Part shown: positions 1-7,396 of the stretch, piece after piece
Numbering within the stretch: the first letter of the stretch is position 1
How the letters are laid out: every line of letters starts with the position of its first letter
Origin: DASXRU01 sp039933315
GTDB taxonomy: Bacteria; Acidobacteriota; Blastocatellia; Pyrinomonadales; Pyrinomonadaceae
Direction of reading: 5' to 3'
Length of the DNA: 34,219 nt
Assembly (NCBI GenBank): GCA_039933315.1
Contig: JBDTOI010000021.1
Coordinates: 1-34,219, forward strand
The notes under the pieces: model-generated
What the model was told of the DNA's origin: nothing
What the model saw: the letters and a program-made list of their open reading frames with translations, nothing else
The model's database searches: none
Position numbers and translations under genes: made by a program

Positions 1-52
1 AGGGTAGCCGAAGCGGCAACCCTGGGCTGGAGGACATAACCCCGTTGGGGTT
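1..52. repeat. Edge of an intergenic palindromic element
   Basis: Two palindromes lie just beyond the stop codon of the leftward amino-acid transporter gene. Bases 1-23 form an imperfect inverted repeat whose arms begin AGGGTAGCCG and end CGGCAACCCT around a three-base centre. Bases 38-52 form a perfect six-pair hairpin, AACCCC-GTT-GGGGTT. There is no T-run, so a classical intrinsic terminator is not clear. The element may continue beyond the window edge. I cannot tell whether it is a dispersed repeat or a local structure. Confidence 0.45.
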
Positions 53-57
53 CGATC

Positions 58-1566
58 TCAGACTCGGGTTACAGGGCGCCAGCGGCGTTCCAGATACTCT
101 GCGACGCGCGTTAGTGGGAAAGTCAACAGCAAATAAAAGACTGCCACGAGAGGCCAGATGGTTAGCGGAGCGGCGTACCGGCTCGCCAACTCCTGCCCCG
201 TCCGCGTCAATTCTGACAGCCCGATGACGTATACGAGCGATGAGTCCTTCAATAGTGCTATCCCTTCGTTCGTCAGCGGCGGAACAACACGGCGGAAAGT
301 CTGCGGCAGGATGATTCGCTTCATTGCCTGCGTATATGTCATGCCCAATGATCGCGCTGCCTCCATCTGGCCTACGTCGATCGAAAGTATTCCGGCGCGG
401 AAAATCTCCGCGATGTAAGCAGCGCTATTCAAGGTGAGCGCGATGATGCCGCTCCAGAACGGCGGGATAAAGACGCCGAACGAGGGCAGCACGAAATAGA
501 TGAAGAGTATCTGGACGAGTAGCGGCGTGCCGCGCATGACTTCCACATAAACCGCCGCGGGCGCCGAGAGAAACCGGGACGATTGCACGCGCGCCAGGGC
601 CAACAGTAAGCCGAGGGGCAAACCAAGCAGCAGGCTCAACCCGGCGAGGCGCGCCGTCAGCCAGACTCCGGTGAGAAAAAAAGGCCAAATGCGACGCACG
701 AGACTGAAATCGAAAGCCTTCGGCTCGTTCGCGCTCATGGCGTGCAACGCCGTTCGTTCGGCCGCCGCGCCAAACCACTGCTGATGAATGCGGTCATATT
801 CCCCGCTCTCAACGACCCGCCAGAGCGCCGCGTTCACCGCCCGCCGCAAATCATCGCTATCACGCGCCAGGACAATGCCGAGTTTTTCATCAGTGAACTG
901 TTGTCCGACGGTCTTCAAATCGCGGAAGCTTTGCAGAATCATGTAGCGCAGCACCGGCGCGTCGCCGACGACCGCGTCAATCCGTTTGTTCCGGAGATCC
1001 GTTAAGGCCAAGGCCACCGAGTCATACTTGACGACCTCCACACCCGGCCGCTTTTCAAAATCGAATTGTGCAGTCGTATTAATCTGCACACCAATACGTT
1101 TGCCTTGGAGATCTTCCGGCTTTTCTATGCCTTGTGTGTCATTGTGGACAGCGAGCAATTGCCCGGCGTTGATGTACGGGTCCGAGAAAAGCATGGTCGC
1201 GCTTCTTTCCGGCGTGATGGTGACGGCGGAAATCACGATGTCGAATGTGCCGTTTTGAAGCGCCGGGAAGATGCCGTCAAAACCTGAGTTGGTAAAGACT
1301 GCGCGTAGGCTCATCTCGCGCGCGATGGCGTTCGCAAGGTCAATATCGAAGCCACTGAATTGCCCGCCCTCTGCTGTTCCAAACGGTGGATAAGTAGCAT
1401 CAGTGCCGATGCGCAGCTCACCACTCTGTCGCACCCGATCGAGCGCCTGCGCTGACAAGGGAAGCGGCAGAAACAGCAGCAAGAAGAACGCGGCGGCACA
1501 ACGTTGCCAGCGAGACGGAGACAACCGGGGGCGAGATGATGCGGAAAAGGACCTACGAACGTTCAT
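58..1566 (-). CDS. Polar amino-acid ABC transporter, fused substrate-binding protein and permease
   Basis: This is a one-chain fusion of a periplasmic amino-acid binding domain (about residues 45-262) and a HisM/GlnP-type permease (about 280-495). A hydrophobic signal segment (FFLLLFLPLPLSAQA) precedes the binding domain. That domain has the family's opening LRIGTDATYPPFG, a GFDIDLANAIA segment, and DAVVGDAP near its end. The permease half has several membrane spans, an EVMRGTPLLVQ segment, and the ATPase-contacting EAA loop EAARSLGMTYTQAMKRIILP. Such fusions are a known variant of the GlnH/GlnP system. The ATG at 1566 is preferred over the one at 1584 because AGAGG lies four bases before it and nothing like it precedes 1584. 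The ATPase gene ends 22 bases upstream (four bases from the longer start), so the two form an operon. The substrate is inferred as glutamine or another polar amino acid; the exact ligand is not visible. Confidence 0.93.
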   Translation of the reverse strand: MNVRRSFSASSRPRLSPSRWQRCAAAFFLLLFLPLPLSAQALDRVRQSGELRIGTDATYPPFGTAEGGQFSGFDIDLANAIAREMSLRAVFTNSGFDGIFPALQNGTFDIVISAVTITPERSATMLFSDPYINAGQLLAVHNDTQGIEKPEDLQGKRIGVQINTTAQFDFEKRPGVEVVKYDSVALALTDLRNKRIDAVVGDAPVLRYMILQSFRDLKTVGQQFTDEKLGIVLARDSDDLRRAVNAALWRVVESGEYDRIHQQWFGAAAERTALHAMSANEPKAFDFSLVRRIWPFFLTGVWLTARLAGLSLLLGLPLGLLLALARVQSSRFLSAPAAVYVEVMRGTPLLVQILFIYFVLPSFGVFIPPFWSGIIALTLNSAAYIAEIFRAGILSIDVGQMEAARSLGMTYTQAMKRIILPQTFRRVVPPLTNEGIALLKDSSLVYVIGLSELTRTGQELASRYAAPLTIWPLVAVFYLLLTFPLTRVAEYLERRWRPVTRV

Positions 1567-1588
1567 TGAGCCTCTAGCTGCCATTTTT

Positions 1589-2422
1589 TCAGTGTCCGTG
1601 GGTTCCCGGGTTGCTAATAGACGGTACCGGTTCTCGTGTTACCGGGTCGTCATTCACCGGGCTGCCTTCATCCTGAAAACTCTTCATGAAGGCGCGCGTT
1701 TCTTCTTGCTGTGGATTACTGAAGACTTCCGCCGGGGTGCCGGCCTCAACGGCGTGCCCGCCTTCGAAATAGATCACCTGATCCGAGATCCGCCGCGCGA
1801 AGTTCATGTCATGGGAAACGACCACCAGCGTTTTTCCCAGGTCGTCCAGCGCGCGCAGCATGCGCGCCACTTCCTGTATGAGTTGCGGGTCAAGCGCCGA
1901 AGTAGGCTCGTCGAAGAGAATCACCTGCGGCTCCATTGCCAGGGCGCGGGCGATGGCCACGCGCTGTTGTTGACCGCCGGAAAGTTGCGCCGGATAGAAG
2001 TCTTCTTTCTGGCTCAGGCCTACTTTGTGGAGGTAGTTACGCGCCTTTTCCACCGCCTCTTTCCGGTCCATGCCCTTAACCGTTATCGGCGCTTCGGTCG
2101 CATTGCCGAGCGCAGTCAGATGCGGGAAGAGGTTGAAGTTTTGAAAGACTATGCCCACTTGTTCGCGCAGGCGACGAGTAAGTTCCTTGTCTTCCGCAGC
2201 CGAAAGAGGCTTGTCTTCCGAACCCAGTACTTCTACATCACCGATGCGCATCCGGCCCCGATCAAAACGCTCGAGCCGGTTCATGCAGCGCAGCAGGGTG
2301 GACTTGCCGCAGCCGGAGGGGCCAAGGATCGTCGTCAGTTGTCCGTCCTGGATCTGGAAGGTGGCATGGTTGAGAACTGTGTTGGAGCCGTACCGCTTGA
2401 CGATGTCTGTGACTTCAATCAC
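1589..2422 (-). CDS. Polar amino-acid ABC transporter ATP-binding protein (GlnQ/HisP type)
   Basis: This 277-residue ATPase powers the importer encoded next to it. The Walker A motif GPSGCGKST is at residues 34-42. The Q-loop is in VFQNFNLFPHLT, the ABC signature is LSGGQQQR, the Walker B/Asp-Glu is ILFDEPTSALD, and the switch histidine is in VSHDM. These are the hallmarks of the polar amino-acid subfamily. The start is a GTG at 2422 with GGAGAG a few bases upstream. A hydrophilic tail of about 30 residues extends past the normal end of the family. It is the promoter-proximal gene of a two-gene operon; the fused binding-protein/permease follows directly. Confidence 0.95.
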   Translation of the reverse strand: MIEVTDIVKRYGSNTVLNHATFQIQDGQLTTILGPSGCGKSTLLRCMNRLERFDRGRMRIGDVEVLGSEDKPLSAAEDKELTRRLREQVGIVFQNFNLFPHLTALGNATEAPITVKGMDRKEAVEKARNYLHKVGLSQKEDFYPAQLSGGQQQRVAIARALAMEPQVILFDEPTSALDPQLIQEVARMLRALDDLGKTLVVVSHDMNFARRISDQVIYFEGGHAVEAGTPAEVFSNPQQEETRAFMKSFQDEGSPVNDDPVTREPVPSISNPGTHGH

Positions 2423-2589
2423 TGCGCTCTCCGAAACGTGGGCCCTTGAATTTAATTGAATCTATCTTCGGTTGCGGCGGAGTTTCGCATGGAATGTCGC
2501 CGAAAGGCAAAAGAAAAGAGTAAGCACTGGTGGCGAATCCTGGTACCTATTGTGGCTATCCGCTCAGCTCAAAGGATATTGATGCTTCT

Positions 2590-2860
2590 GTTCTTCAGCC
2601 GTCTTCAGACGGCTTCCCCGAAGGGTTGATAGCCCAGCGCTTTTAGCGCTGGGTAAGACAGGCACGATTACTAGTAACGCGCTTGAGCGTGCTTACACTC
2701 GCCGATTGCGCACTGCGGCTAAAGCCTCAATGAGAAGCCCGCTGAAGCGGGCTTTAGAATCTCAGCGCGCTCCCTACCGGGGCGTAAAACGCCCGGTCTA
2801 GTAACCCTTCGGGAAAGCCGCGTGAACGCGACTATCCGAATGGGGGACCTCTCACCCCCA
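2590..2860. repeat. Cluster of unrelated short palindromes in the 2423-2970 intergenic region
   Basis: The 548-base gap between the leftward ATPase gene and the rightward gene at 2971 has no credible gene. It holds a run of consecutive hairpins with different stems: AGCCGTCT-TC-AGACGGCT (2597-2614), CCCAGCGCT-TTT-AGCGCTGGG (2633-2653), ACGC-GCTTGA-GCGT (2677-2690), GGCT-AA-AGCC (2717-2726), AAGCCCGCT-GA-AGCGGGCTT (2735-2754), an ACCGGG(G)CGT/ACGCCCGGT pair (2776-2797), CGCG-TGAA-CGCG (2819-2830) and TGGGGG...CCCCCA (2841-2860). Loops are short and often A/T-rich (TTCA, TGAA, TAAA types). The stems do not resemble one another, so this is not a CRISPR or a simple tandem repeat. The rest of the gap must also carry the promoters of the two divergent genes, but I see no strong match. 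Confidence 0.7.
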
Positions 2861-2970
2861 GACATCGGTCTCCCCAATTTTGAAAACGAAACCGCATCAC
2901 CCATCGAAAAATCTAAGGTTTTGCCTTTTTAGTTACGCCTTGTTAGACTCCGGCGCGAAGCAGTCTGGCG

Positions 2971-3948
2971 GTGCGCACGAAAGATAAACCTGTGAATTCT
3001 CGCATTCTCTACGAAAATCTCGACACCAGTTTCGTCAACCTTTGGGCCATGCTGCGCTTCCTGATGAAGCGCGGATTAGTCGGGCGCGTGCACGTTGAGT
3101 TGGAAGACTATACGGCCGATGTGTTCCTGACCGGCACCAGCACTCCCCTGGTGCACGAGGTGGATCGGGCCTCGGGCCGTGAGGCGATGGAAGAAGCTGC
3201 CTTGCACCGGTTGGTCTTGCGCGCGCGCGAGCCCGGCGGGACCATTACGGTCTACGAAGGTGAAGACGAAGCGTCGGGCGACGCGCTAACGATAATCTCA
3301 GAGCCCGCACCCGTGGCCGAACCACCCGCGCCCGCCGAGGCGCCCGCAGCGGCAGCCGGGTCAGCTGCCCGGCCTATTGCTCTACCCCCGGGTTACGCCT
3401 CTGCTTCAGCGCAAACCGTCACCAGCGAGCCGATTCGGCCAGAGCCAGGTCTTTCAGTTACCAACCTGCGCAGCGATCCCCGCCGGCCTGCGCTGGAGTC
3501 AGCGGGAAGCAAAATGATAGACGCCCTGACCAATGCTCCCCAGAAGGGCAGCGAATGGGCCGACCTGGTAGAGATAAGCGCTGCATTGATTGCCGCAGTT
3601 GAGCGCGCATCTACCGGCGTGGGGGCGGATTTTTCTTCCATCTTCAAAACCGTGCGGCTGGAGCTGGCCGATGATTACACCTTCCTGGATCCTTCTCAGA
3701 ATCGCTTCGATTATGCCAACGCGAGGATAAAGATAAACGCCAAACCGGGCGCGGGCCCGTATGTTGCGGGTATCAGCGAGTCGCTGCGGCGGGTGGTGGA
3801 CAAGATTGCCAACGAAGAACGCGCCGGACGTGTCCGCGAACGCGTGGCCCTGGATCTGGCGCTGTTGGTGCGCAAGCGGCGCGAGGCCCTCACGCGCTTT
3901 AATCTGGATATGCAACTGGATCGCATTGCGGGCACGAGAGTGCTCTAA
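2971..3948 (+). CDS. Conserved hypothetical protein with two domains joined by a Pro/Ala linker
   Basis: I do not recognise this protein. It has an N-terminal region of about 105 residues that starts NSRILYENLDTSFVNLWAMLRFLMKRGLVGRVHVE and reads like a small alpha/beta domain. A low-complexity linker rich in Pro, Ala and Glu follows (about 108-140). A charged C-terminal domain of about 150 residues ends in a helical, Arg/Lys-rich stretch (RVRERVALDLALLVRKRREAL). There is no signal peptide or membrane span, so it should be cytoplasmic. The annotated start is a GTG at 2971; a second GTG at 2992 removes only seven residues and is equally possible, as neither has a good ribosome site. It lies alone after the palindrome cluster, upstream of a stress protein on the same strand. 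Confidence 0.75.
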   Translation: MRTKDKPVNSRILYENLDTSFVNLWAMLRFLMKRGLVGRVHVELEDYTADVFLTGTSTPLVHEVDRASGREAMEEAALHRLVLRAREPGGTITVYEGEDEASGDALTIISEPAPVAEPPAPAEAPAAAAGSAARPIALPPGYASASAQTVTSEPIRPEPGLSVTNLRSDPRRPALESAGSKMIDALTNAPQKGSEWADLVEISAALIAAVERASTGVGADFSSIFKTVRLELADDYTFLDPSQNRFDYANARIKINAKPGAGPYVAGISESLRRVVDKIANEERAGRVRERVALDLALLVRKRREALTRFNLDMQLDRIAGTRVL

Positions 3949-3950
3949 GG

Positions 3951-4136
3951 ATTTCGGATTGCGGAATTCGGATTGCGGATTTGAAGAGGCGGTTTTGCGT
4001 ATTGATCTTTAACACGCTGCCTCCGGCGCTGTGATCCGCATTCCGAATTTAAGAAGTGGTTTTGAAGTATTGATCTTTAATGGAACGGTCTGCTCCGGCG
4101 TTGTAATTCCGAATTCCGAATTCCGCAATCCGAAAT
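3951..4136. repeat. Inverted heptamer-repeat element abutting the Usp start
   Basis: This element fills the gap between two rightward genes. The left arm (3951-3978) is four 7-base words: ATTTCGG, ATTGCGG, AATTCGG, ATTGCGG. The right arm (4105-4132) is the complementary series AATTCCG three times, then CAATCCG. The outer 22 bases (3951-3972 and 4115-4136) pair perfectly. Between the arms are two degenerate direct copies of a 67-base unit, starting at 3984 and 4051, that share GGTTTTG, TATTGATCTTTAA and CTCCGGCG. The right arm ends four bases before the ATG at 4141, so a hairpin in the transcript would sit where the ribosome should bind. No Shine-Dalgarno sequence is visible there. Confidence 0.85.
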
Positions 4137-4140
4137 CGCC

Positions 4141-5106
4141 ATGTCTTCCTTTCGAAATATCTTATTTCCCACTGACTTCACGCCTCACGCGCGCTCGGCT
4201 ATGAAGTATGCAGCCGCGTTTGCTCGGGCAGGGAGCGGCCGCATAGTACTGTTCAGCGTGCAGGCTGGGAAAGTGCCGGCCAATTTGATGACCTTGCCGG
4301 CCCACGTTTTTGAAGAAGAAGAGAATCAATGGCTGCTGCAACTACGCACCGAAGTCCAACAGCTGCTCTCCGATCCATTATTTCAGGGAATAGAAATCGA
4401 CCCCGTGATCGTGGAGGGCGAACCAGCTCCTGAAATCGCCCGCGCGGTGCGCGACTATGACATCGACCTGGTGACGATCGTAACTCATGGGCGCAAGGGA
4501 CTCTCACGCGCCCTTTGGGGCTCGACCGCCGAAGAGGTTATTGCGGAGGCGCAATGCCCCGTGCTGACGGTGCGACCGCCGCAGCACGATTTTGTCGAGC
4601 ATCGCGGCCATCATACCGAGATACGCCTGAACCGAATTCTGCTGGCAACGAACTTCCGGCCTTCCTCAATCGCCGCGACCCAGGTAGCACGTGAACTTGC
4701 GGCCCGCAGCGGGGCAGAACTGCACGCCGTGTACGTTATTGGAGATTATTTCGAGCAGATCTCGGTGCTGTTTCCGGAGGGTGGACACTCAGCACTCTCC
4801 CGCATGCGGACGCAGGTACAGGAACGTATGGCTTCCTTCTCACGCGAAGGATCCACCCGCACGGTGACGCATATTATTGAGGGAAGGCCTTACGCGGAAA
4901 TCGTTCGCGTAGCAGCGGAGACTGAAGCGGACTTGATCGTGATCGGAACCAGCGTTCACGCCTCGCTGTTTGGCGGCGCGCCGGTGCTGGGGCCGGAGAT
5001 AGAAAGGGTTGTGCGCCACGCGCCCTGTCCGGTGTTGTGTGTTCCCTCCGGGAAGGTTGTTACCCCGCTTCCCGCGCTGGTGCAACAACCAGTCCCGCAG
5101 ATGTAA
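4141..5106 (+). CDS. Tandem-domain universal stress protein
   Basis: Two UspA folds are joined in one 321-residue chain. Domain 1 (about 1-145) starts with FRNILFPTDFTPHARSAMKYA and has a nucleotide-loop-like segment THGRKGLSRALWGSTAEEV followed by CPVLTVRP. Domain 2 (about 158-305) starts with LNRILLATNFRPSS and ends with the matching VIGTSVHASLFGGAP...HAPCPVLCVPSG. The second loop lacks the GxxG...GS/T pattern of the first, so only domain 1 looks fit for ATP binding (inference). Usp proteins are soluble factors induced by stress; a specific role cannot be read from sequence. The ATG follows directly after the heptamer element and has no ribosome-binding site, so translation may be controlled by that structure or coupled to the upstream gene. 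Confidence 0.93.
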   Translation: MSSFRNILFPTDFTPHARSAMKYAAAFARAGSGRIVLFSVQAGKVPANLMTLPAHVFEEEENQWLLQLRTEVQQLLSDPLFQGIEIDPVIVEGEPAPEIARAVRDYDIDLVTIVTHGRKGLSRALWGSTAEEVIAEAQCPVLTVRPPQHDFVEHRGHHTEIRLNRILLATNFRPSSIAATQVARELAARSGAELHAVYVIGDYFEQISVLFPEGGHSALSRMRTQVQERMASFSREGSTRTVTHIIEGRPYAEIVRVAAETEADLIVIGTSVHASLFGGAPVLGPEIERVVRHAPCPVLCVPSGKVVTPLPALVQQPVPQM

Positions 5107-5155
5107 AAATAAATATAGGGCCTATATAGGACTTATTGGACTATTCTTGACCTAT
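5107..5155. repeat. Degenerate AT-rich repeat at the Usp/rhodanese convergent ends
   Basis: Between the Usp stop and the end of the leftward rhodanese gene lies a run of related words about 9-11 bases long (TATAGGGCC, TATATAGGACT, TATTGGAC, TATTCTTGACC, TATTTCCC). It includes the palindrome TATAGGGCCTATA. It may help end transcription from both sides, but there is no clear terminator. It overlaps the last codons and the TAG stop of the rhodanese gene. Confidence 0.35.
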
Positions 5156-5619
5156 TTCCCGCTTTCCACTGGCAGACCCGCATTCTTCCATGCGTCGAAG
5201 CCGCCCAGCAGGGCCGCGGCATTTTCTATACCTTTAGTTTTGAGATTGATCACCGCACCGGCGCTCGTGTGTTCGGCCGGTCAAGAACAATACGTAACGA
5301 TCAACTTGTCACGCGGTAACTCGCCGGACTTAGCCAGTACTTCATTAACCGGAATCAGCCGCGCGCCCTTGATGTGGGCCTCCTTGAAAGCCATCTCGCT
5401 ACGCACATCAACCACGATCGCTTTTCCGCTGGCGAGTTCCGCGCTCAGCTCGGCCGGCGTGACTCTTCGCACCCCATCACCGGGCGGCTGCGCTGGTTGC
5501 GCCGGCGTGCTGGAAGTTCCCGCGGATTTGCTTTTTAACTTTGCTAAATCATTCGAATTGCATGCCATCAGCGCCACCGTCAGGATGAGCGCTGCTGAGA
5601 ACAAACAAAAAAGACGCAT
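5152..5619 (-). CDS. Exported rhodanese-fold lipoprotein with in-frame UGA read as selenocysteine (copy 1)
   Basis: With UGA at 5283-5281 read as selenocysteine this is a 155-residue protein; without it the frame stops at residue 112, mid-domain. Residues 1-20 form a lipoprotein signal with lipobox LMAC (Cys20). A rhodanese domain spans about 50-152: VVDVRSEMAFKEAHIKGARLIPV, then the active loop Tyr110-Cys111-Ser112-Sec113-Pro-Ala-Glu-His-Thr-Ser, and after the UGA the rest of the fold with LLGGFDAWKNAGLPV before a TAG stop. Rhodaneses carry sulfur as a persulfide on the loop Cys; from memory, close relatives have YCSCP here, so Sec replaces the second Cys of a CxC pair. The ATG at 5619 has a very strong AGGGGAGG ribosome site. 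It lies 65 bases downstream of a paralogous Sec gene and divergent from a sulfur operon. Role inferred: extracytoplasmic persulfide transfer or redox chemistry. Confidence 0.87.
5248..5266 (-). promoter_or_regulatory. Candidate bacterial SECIS hairpin for rhodanese copy 1
   Basis: Counting from the base after the UGA on the coding strand, bases 15-21 (GAGCGCC) pair with bases 27-33 (GGUGAUC) around a five-base loop GGUGC. One internal G-A mismatch and one G-U pair occur. The loop begins 22 bases after the UGA and starts with G, within the spacing and loop rules known for bacterial SECIS elements. A competing weaker stem close to the UGA (ACCGGC with GCCGGU) overlaps it. Confidence 0.6.
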
Positions 5620-5684
5620 TCAATAACCTCCCCTTACCGTTTGGACATCAGTATCAACGAAACTTAATTGCAATTCAATTCCGC

Positions 5685-6125
5685 TTACTTTGCCTTGGGC
5701 AGGCCGGCCTTAAACAGGGCATCGTAGCCCCCCAACACCGCCGCTGCTCTTCTTGTCCCGCCCTCATTAATGATCTGCGCCGCACGGGCGCTGGTGTGTT
5801 CCGCCGGTCAGGAACAATAAGTGGCGATTAACTTGCCGCGCGGCAATTCCTTCAGACGGGCCTCCACCTGGTCAACTGGGATGGAAAGGGCGCCCTTGAT
5901 GTGACCCTCTTTGTACGCGTCCAGGCCCCGCACATCCACCAGTATTGCCTTCCTCCGCCGCAGTGCGGTTAACAACTCCTGAGCAGTGATGCGAGGTATG
6001 CCGTCTCCCTGCCCTGTGACATGGTCTCTGAAAACCTCGGGTTGGGCCGGCGCCGGGCAGGTAGAGCCTGACAAAAGCGCCATAACGCAAATCAGTCCCA
6101 ACGTATAAAGTCTTTGGCAACGCAT
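5685..6125 (-). CDS. Exported rhodanese-fold protein with in-frame UGA read as selenocysteine (copy 2)
   Basis: With UGA at 5810-5808 read as selenocysteine this is a 146-residue protein; the frame otherwise ends at residue 105. An N-terminal signal segment (LGLICVMALLSG) precedes Cys23, but the lipobox is poor, so a secreted or lipid-anchored state is uncertain. The rhodanese domain (about 42-144) has ILVDVRGLDAYKEGHIKGALSIPV and the loop Tyr103-Cys104-Ser105-Sec106-Pro-Ala-Glu-His-Thr-Ser-Ala-Arg. After the UGA come VLGGYDALFKAGLP and a TAA stop. It is a diverged paralogue of the neighbouring copy, yet the loop from TYCS to PAEHTSA is identical. AGGGG lies seven bases before the ATG. It is the first gene of a leftward two-gene operon and diverges from the sulfate-type ABC operon across 197 bases. 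Confidence 0.87.
5775..5793 (-). promoter_or_regulatory. Candidate bacterial SECIS hairpin for rhodanese copy 2
   Basis: Bases 15-21 after the UGA (CAGCGCC) pair with bases 27-33 (GGCGCAG) around loop CGUGC, with one A-A mismatch. Position and loop length match the hairpin of copy 1 exactly. Relative to copy 1, the outermost pair changes from G-C to C-G (both bases changed), and the central G-U becomes G-C, so pairing is kept although the bases differ. Confidence 0.62.
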
Positions 6126-6322
6126 CCCACTACCCCTGTGTCATTAATTCGGCCACTATATTTACCATTTTCGAGTTGGCATCGCAAAAGATCGACCCGC
6201 TCCACCCGCCTCAAAAATCTTCCGAAAAGCGCTGGCTCTATGTTATAGAAGAACGCATTCGACCTCTAAGACGGTTCAATAGCACGCCGGCAGGATCATT
6301 TCCTGACGAGGAGAAGTGCACG
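6126..6322. other. Divergent intergenic region between the Sec-rhodanese and sulfur/molybdenum operons
   Basis: These 197 bases must hold the promoters of both the leftward rhodanese pair and the rightward ABC operon. On the minus strand TATAGT (just upstream of the rhodanese leader) is a fair -10 candidate, without a convincing -35. On the plus strand TTATAG near 6244 is a weak -10 candidate with TTCCGA 17 bases upstream. The rightward frame stays open back to 6176, but the strong ribosome site supports a start at 6323, so I treat this part as non-coding. Shared control of the two operons is inferred from the head-to-head layout only. Confidence 0.4.
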
Positions 6323-7396
6323 ATGCGCAGACTTGAAATGCCACATCCAGGACGAATGAAACGGCGCGATCAGGTCCTGCGTGGGGCTCTGGCAGGATTC
6401 GTATTGTTCCTGCTGGTATTTGCCGCCAGTTGTTTGCCAAAGTCTCCCACCGATACCTCCTCCAGCCGCAGCATTACGGTTTACGGTTTCTCAGTGATGA
6501 AGGAATCGCTCGAGAGGGCCATCTTTCCCGCCTTCGCCGCCAAATGGAAACAGGAACACGGCGAGGATATCCGCTTCACCTCCTCCTTTGCCGGATCAGA
6601 AACGGTGACGAATCAAATCCTGCAGGGCGTGGGAGCGGATATTGCCATTCTTTCCATCGAGCGCGATGTGGACCGGTTGCGCGAGAAAGGATTCGTCACT
6701 TCGGATTGGCACGCCCTACCTCATCGTGGCATCGTTAATAAGACTCCGTTTGTAATTCTGGTGCGCAAGGGAAATCCCAAGGGCGTCCGCGACTTTGCCG
6801 ATCTGGCGAAACCTGGCGTGAAGATTATCCATCCTGATCCGGTGAGCTCCGGGGGCGCGATGTGGTCGGTGCTGGCCATTTACGGTTCGGAGATGCTCAA
6901 GTCGGAAAGGGACTCCGGGCAACGTGACGGCACTCGGGCGTTGCAATTGCTGAGAGCCATTTGGCGCAACGTCATTTCCACACCCGGCTCGGCCCGTGAA
7001 GCGCGCACGCAATTTGAGACGGGCTTTGGTGACGCGCTCGTCACCTATGAACTGGAAGCCTTGTTGATGAAACAGGCGGGCGCCGCAATCGAGGTAGTAG
7101 TTCCGGAGGCCACGATTTTTAGCGAACATCCGGCGGCAATCGTTGACCGCAACGTGACGGCTAACGAGCGTCCAGTGGTTGAAGGCTTTGTTCAGTATCT
7201 ATGGAGCGAAGATGCCCAACGCGCTTTTGTAAAGTATCACTTTCGTTCGATCACTAATGAGACACTCAATGAAGCCAATAAGGACTTTGCTCCTATCAAG
7301 CTGCCCTTCACGGTGAACGATTTTGGCGGATGGACCAAAGCGTACCCGGAAGTCATTGAACACGTTTGGAGAGATCAAGTAAAAGCCGGCAAGTAA
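6323..7396 (+). CDS. Sulfate-type ABC transporter substrate-binding lipoprotein
   Basis: The product is a periplasmic anion-binding protein of the Sbp/CysP class. After a signal segment (LAGFVLFLLVFAASC) with a lipobox-like AASC, the mature part begins with ITVYGFSVMKE. It continues with FAAKWKQEHGEDIRFTSSFAGSETVTNQILQGVGADIAILS, the family's ligand-loop and helix layout, and has HPDPVSSGGAMW and a C-terminal WTKAYPEVIEHVWRDQ. AGGAG lies nine bases before the ATG at 6323; another ATG at 6356 also has AGGA, so the exact start is open. It heads a rightward run of sulfur-related genes. Sulfate or thiosulfate is the family's usual ligand, but molybdate, tungstate or sulfite cannot be excluded given the molybdoenzyme downstream. 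Confidence 0.88.
   Translation: MRRLEMPHPGRMKRRDQVLRGALAGFVLFLLVFAASCLPKSPTDTSSSRSITVYGFSVMKESLERAIFPAFAAKWKQEHGEDIRFTSSFAGSETVTNQILQGVGADIAILSIERDVDRLREKGFVTSDWHALPHRGIVNKTPFVILVRKGNPKGVRDFADLAKPGVKIIHPDPVSSGGAMWSVLAIYGSEMLKSERDSGQRDGTRALQLLRAIWRNVISTPGSAREARTQFETGFGDALVTYELEALLMKQAGAAIEVVVPEATIFSEHPAAIVDRNVTANERPVVEGFVQYLWSEDAQRAFVKYHFRSITNETLNEANKDFAPIKLPFTVNDFGGWTKAYPEVIEHVWRDQVKAGK

Noticed and set aside
44..60. tRNA T-arm-like GGGGTTCGATC
   Set aside because: The bases flanking the TTCGA loop do not pair as a T-stem, and no acceptor or anticodon arm fits; the region is a simple AACCCC/GGGGTT hairpin.
1403..2449. Long 348-codon plus-strand frame opposite the amino-acid transporter genes
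   Set aside because: It is an antisense shadow of the well-supported ATPase and permease fusion; its translation has no recognisable domain and is rich in His/Arg as expected for such shadows.
2590..2860. CRISPR array or integron attC sites
   Set aside because: The stems differ from one another, there are no equal spacers, and no conserved attC core pair (GTTRRRY/RYYYAAC) occurs at fixed positions.
5281..5810. The two rhodanese frames as truncated genes or pseudogenes ending at UGA
   Set aside because: Independent decay at the identical codon in two diverged paralogues, with the remaining coding sequence intact in both, is far less likely than programmed UGA decoding. Strong ribosome sites are also kept.
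6176..6322. N-terminal extension of the sulfate-type binding protein
   Set aside because: The extra 49 residues precede the signal peptide and are not typical of the family, while a strong AGGAG ribosome site supports the ATG at 6323.
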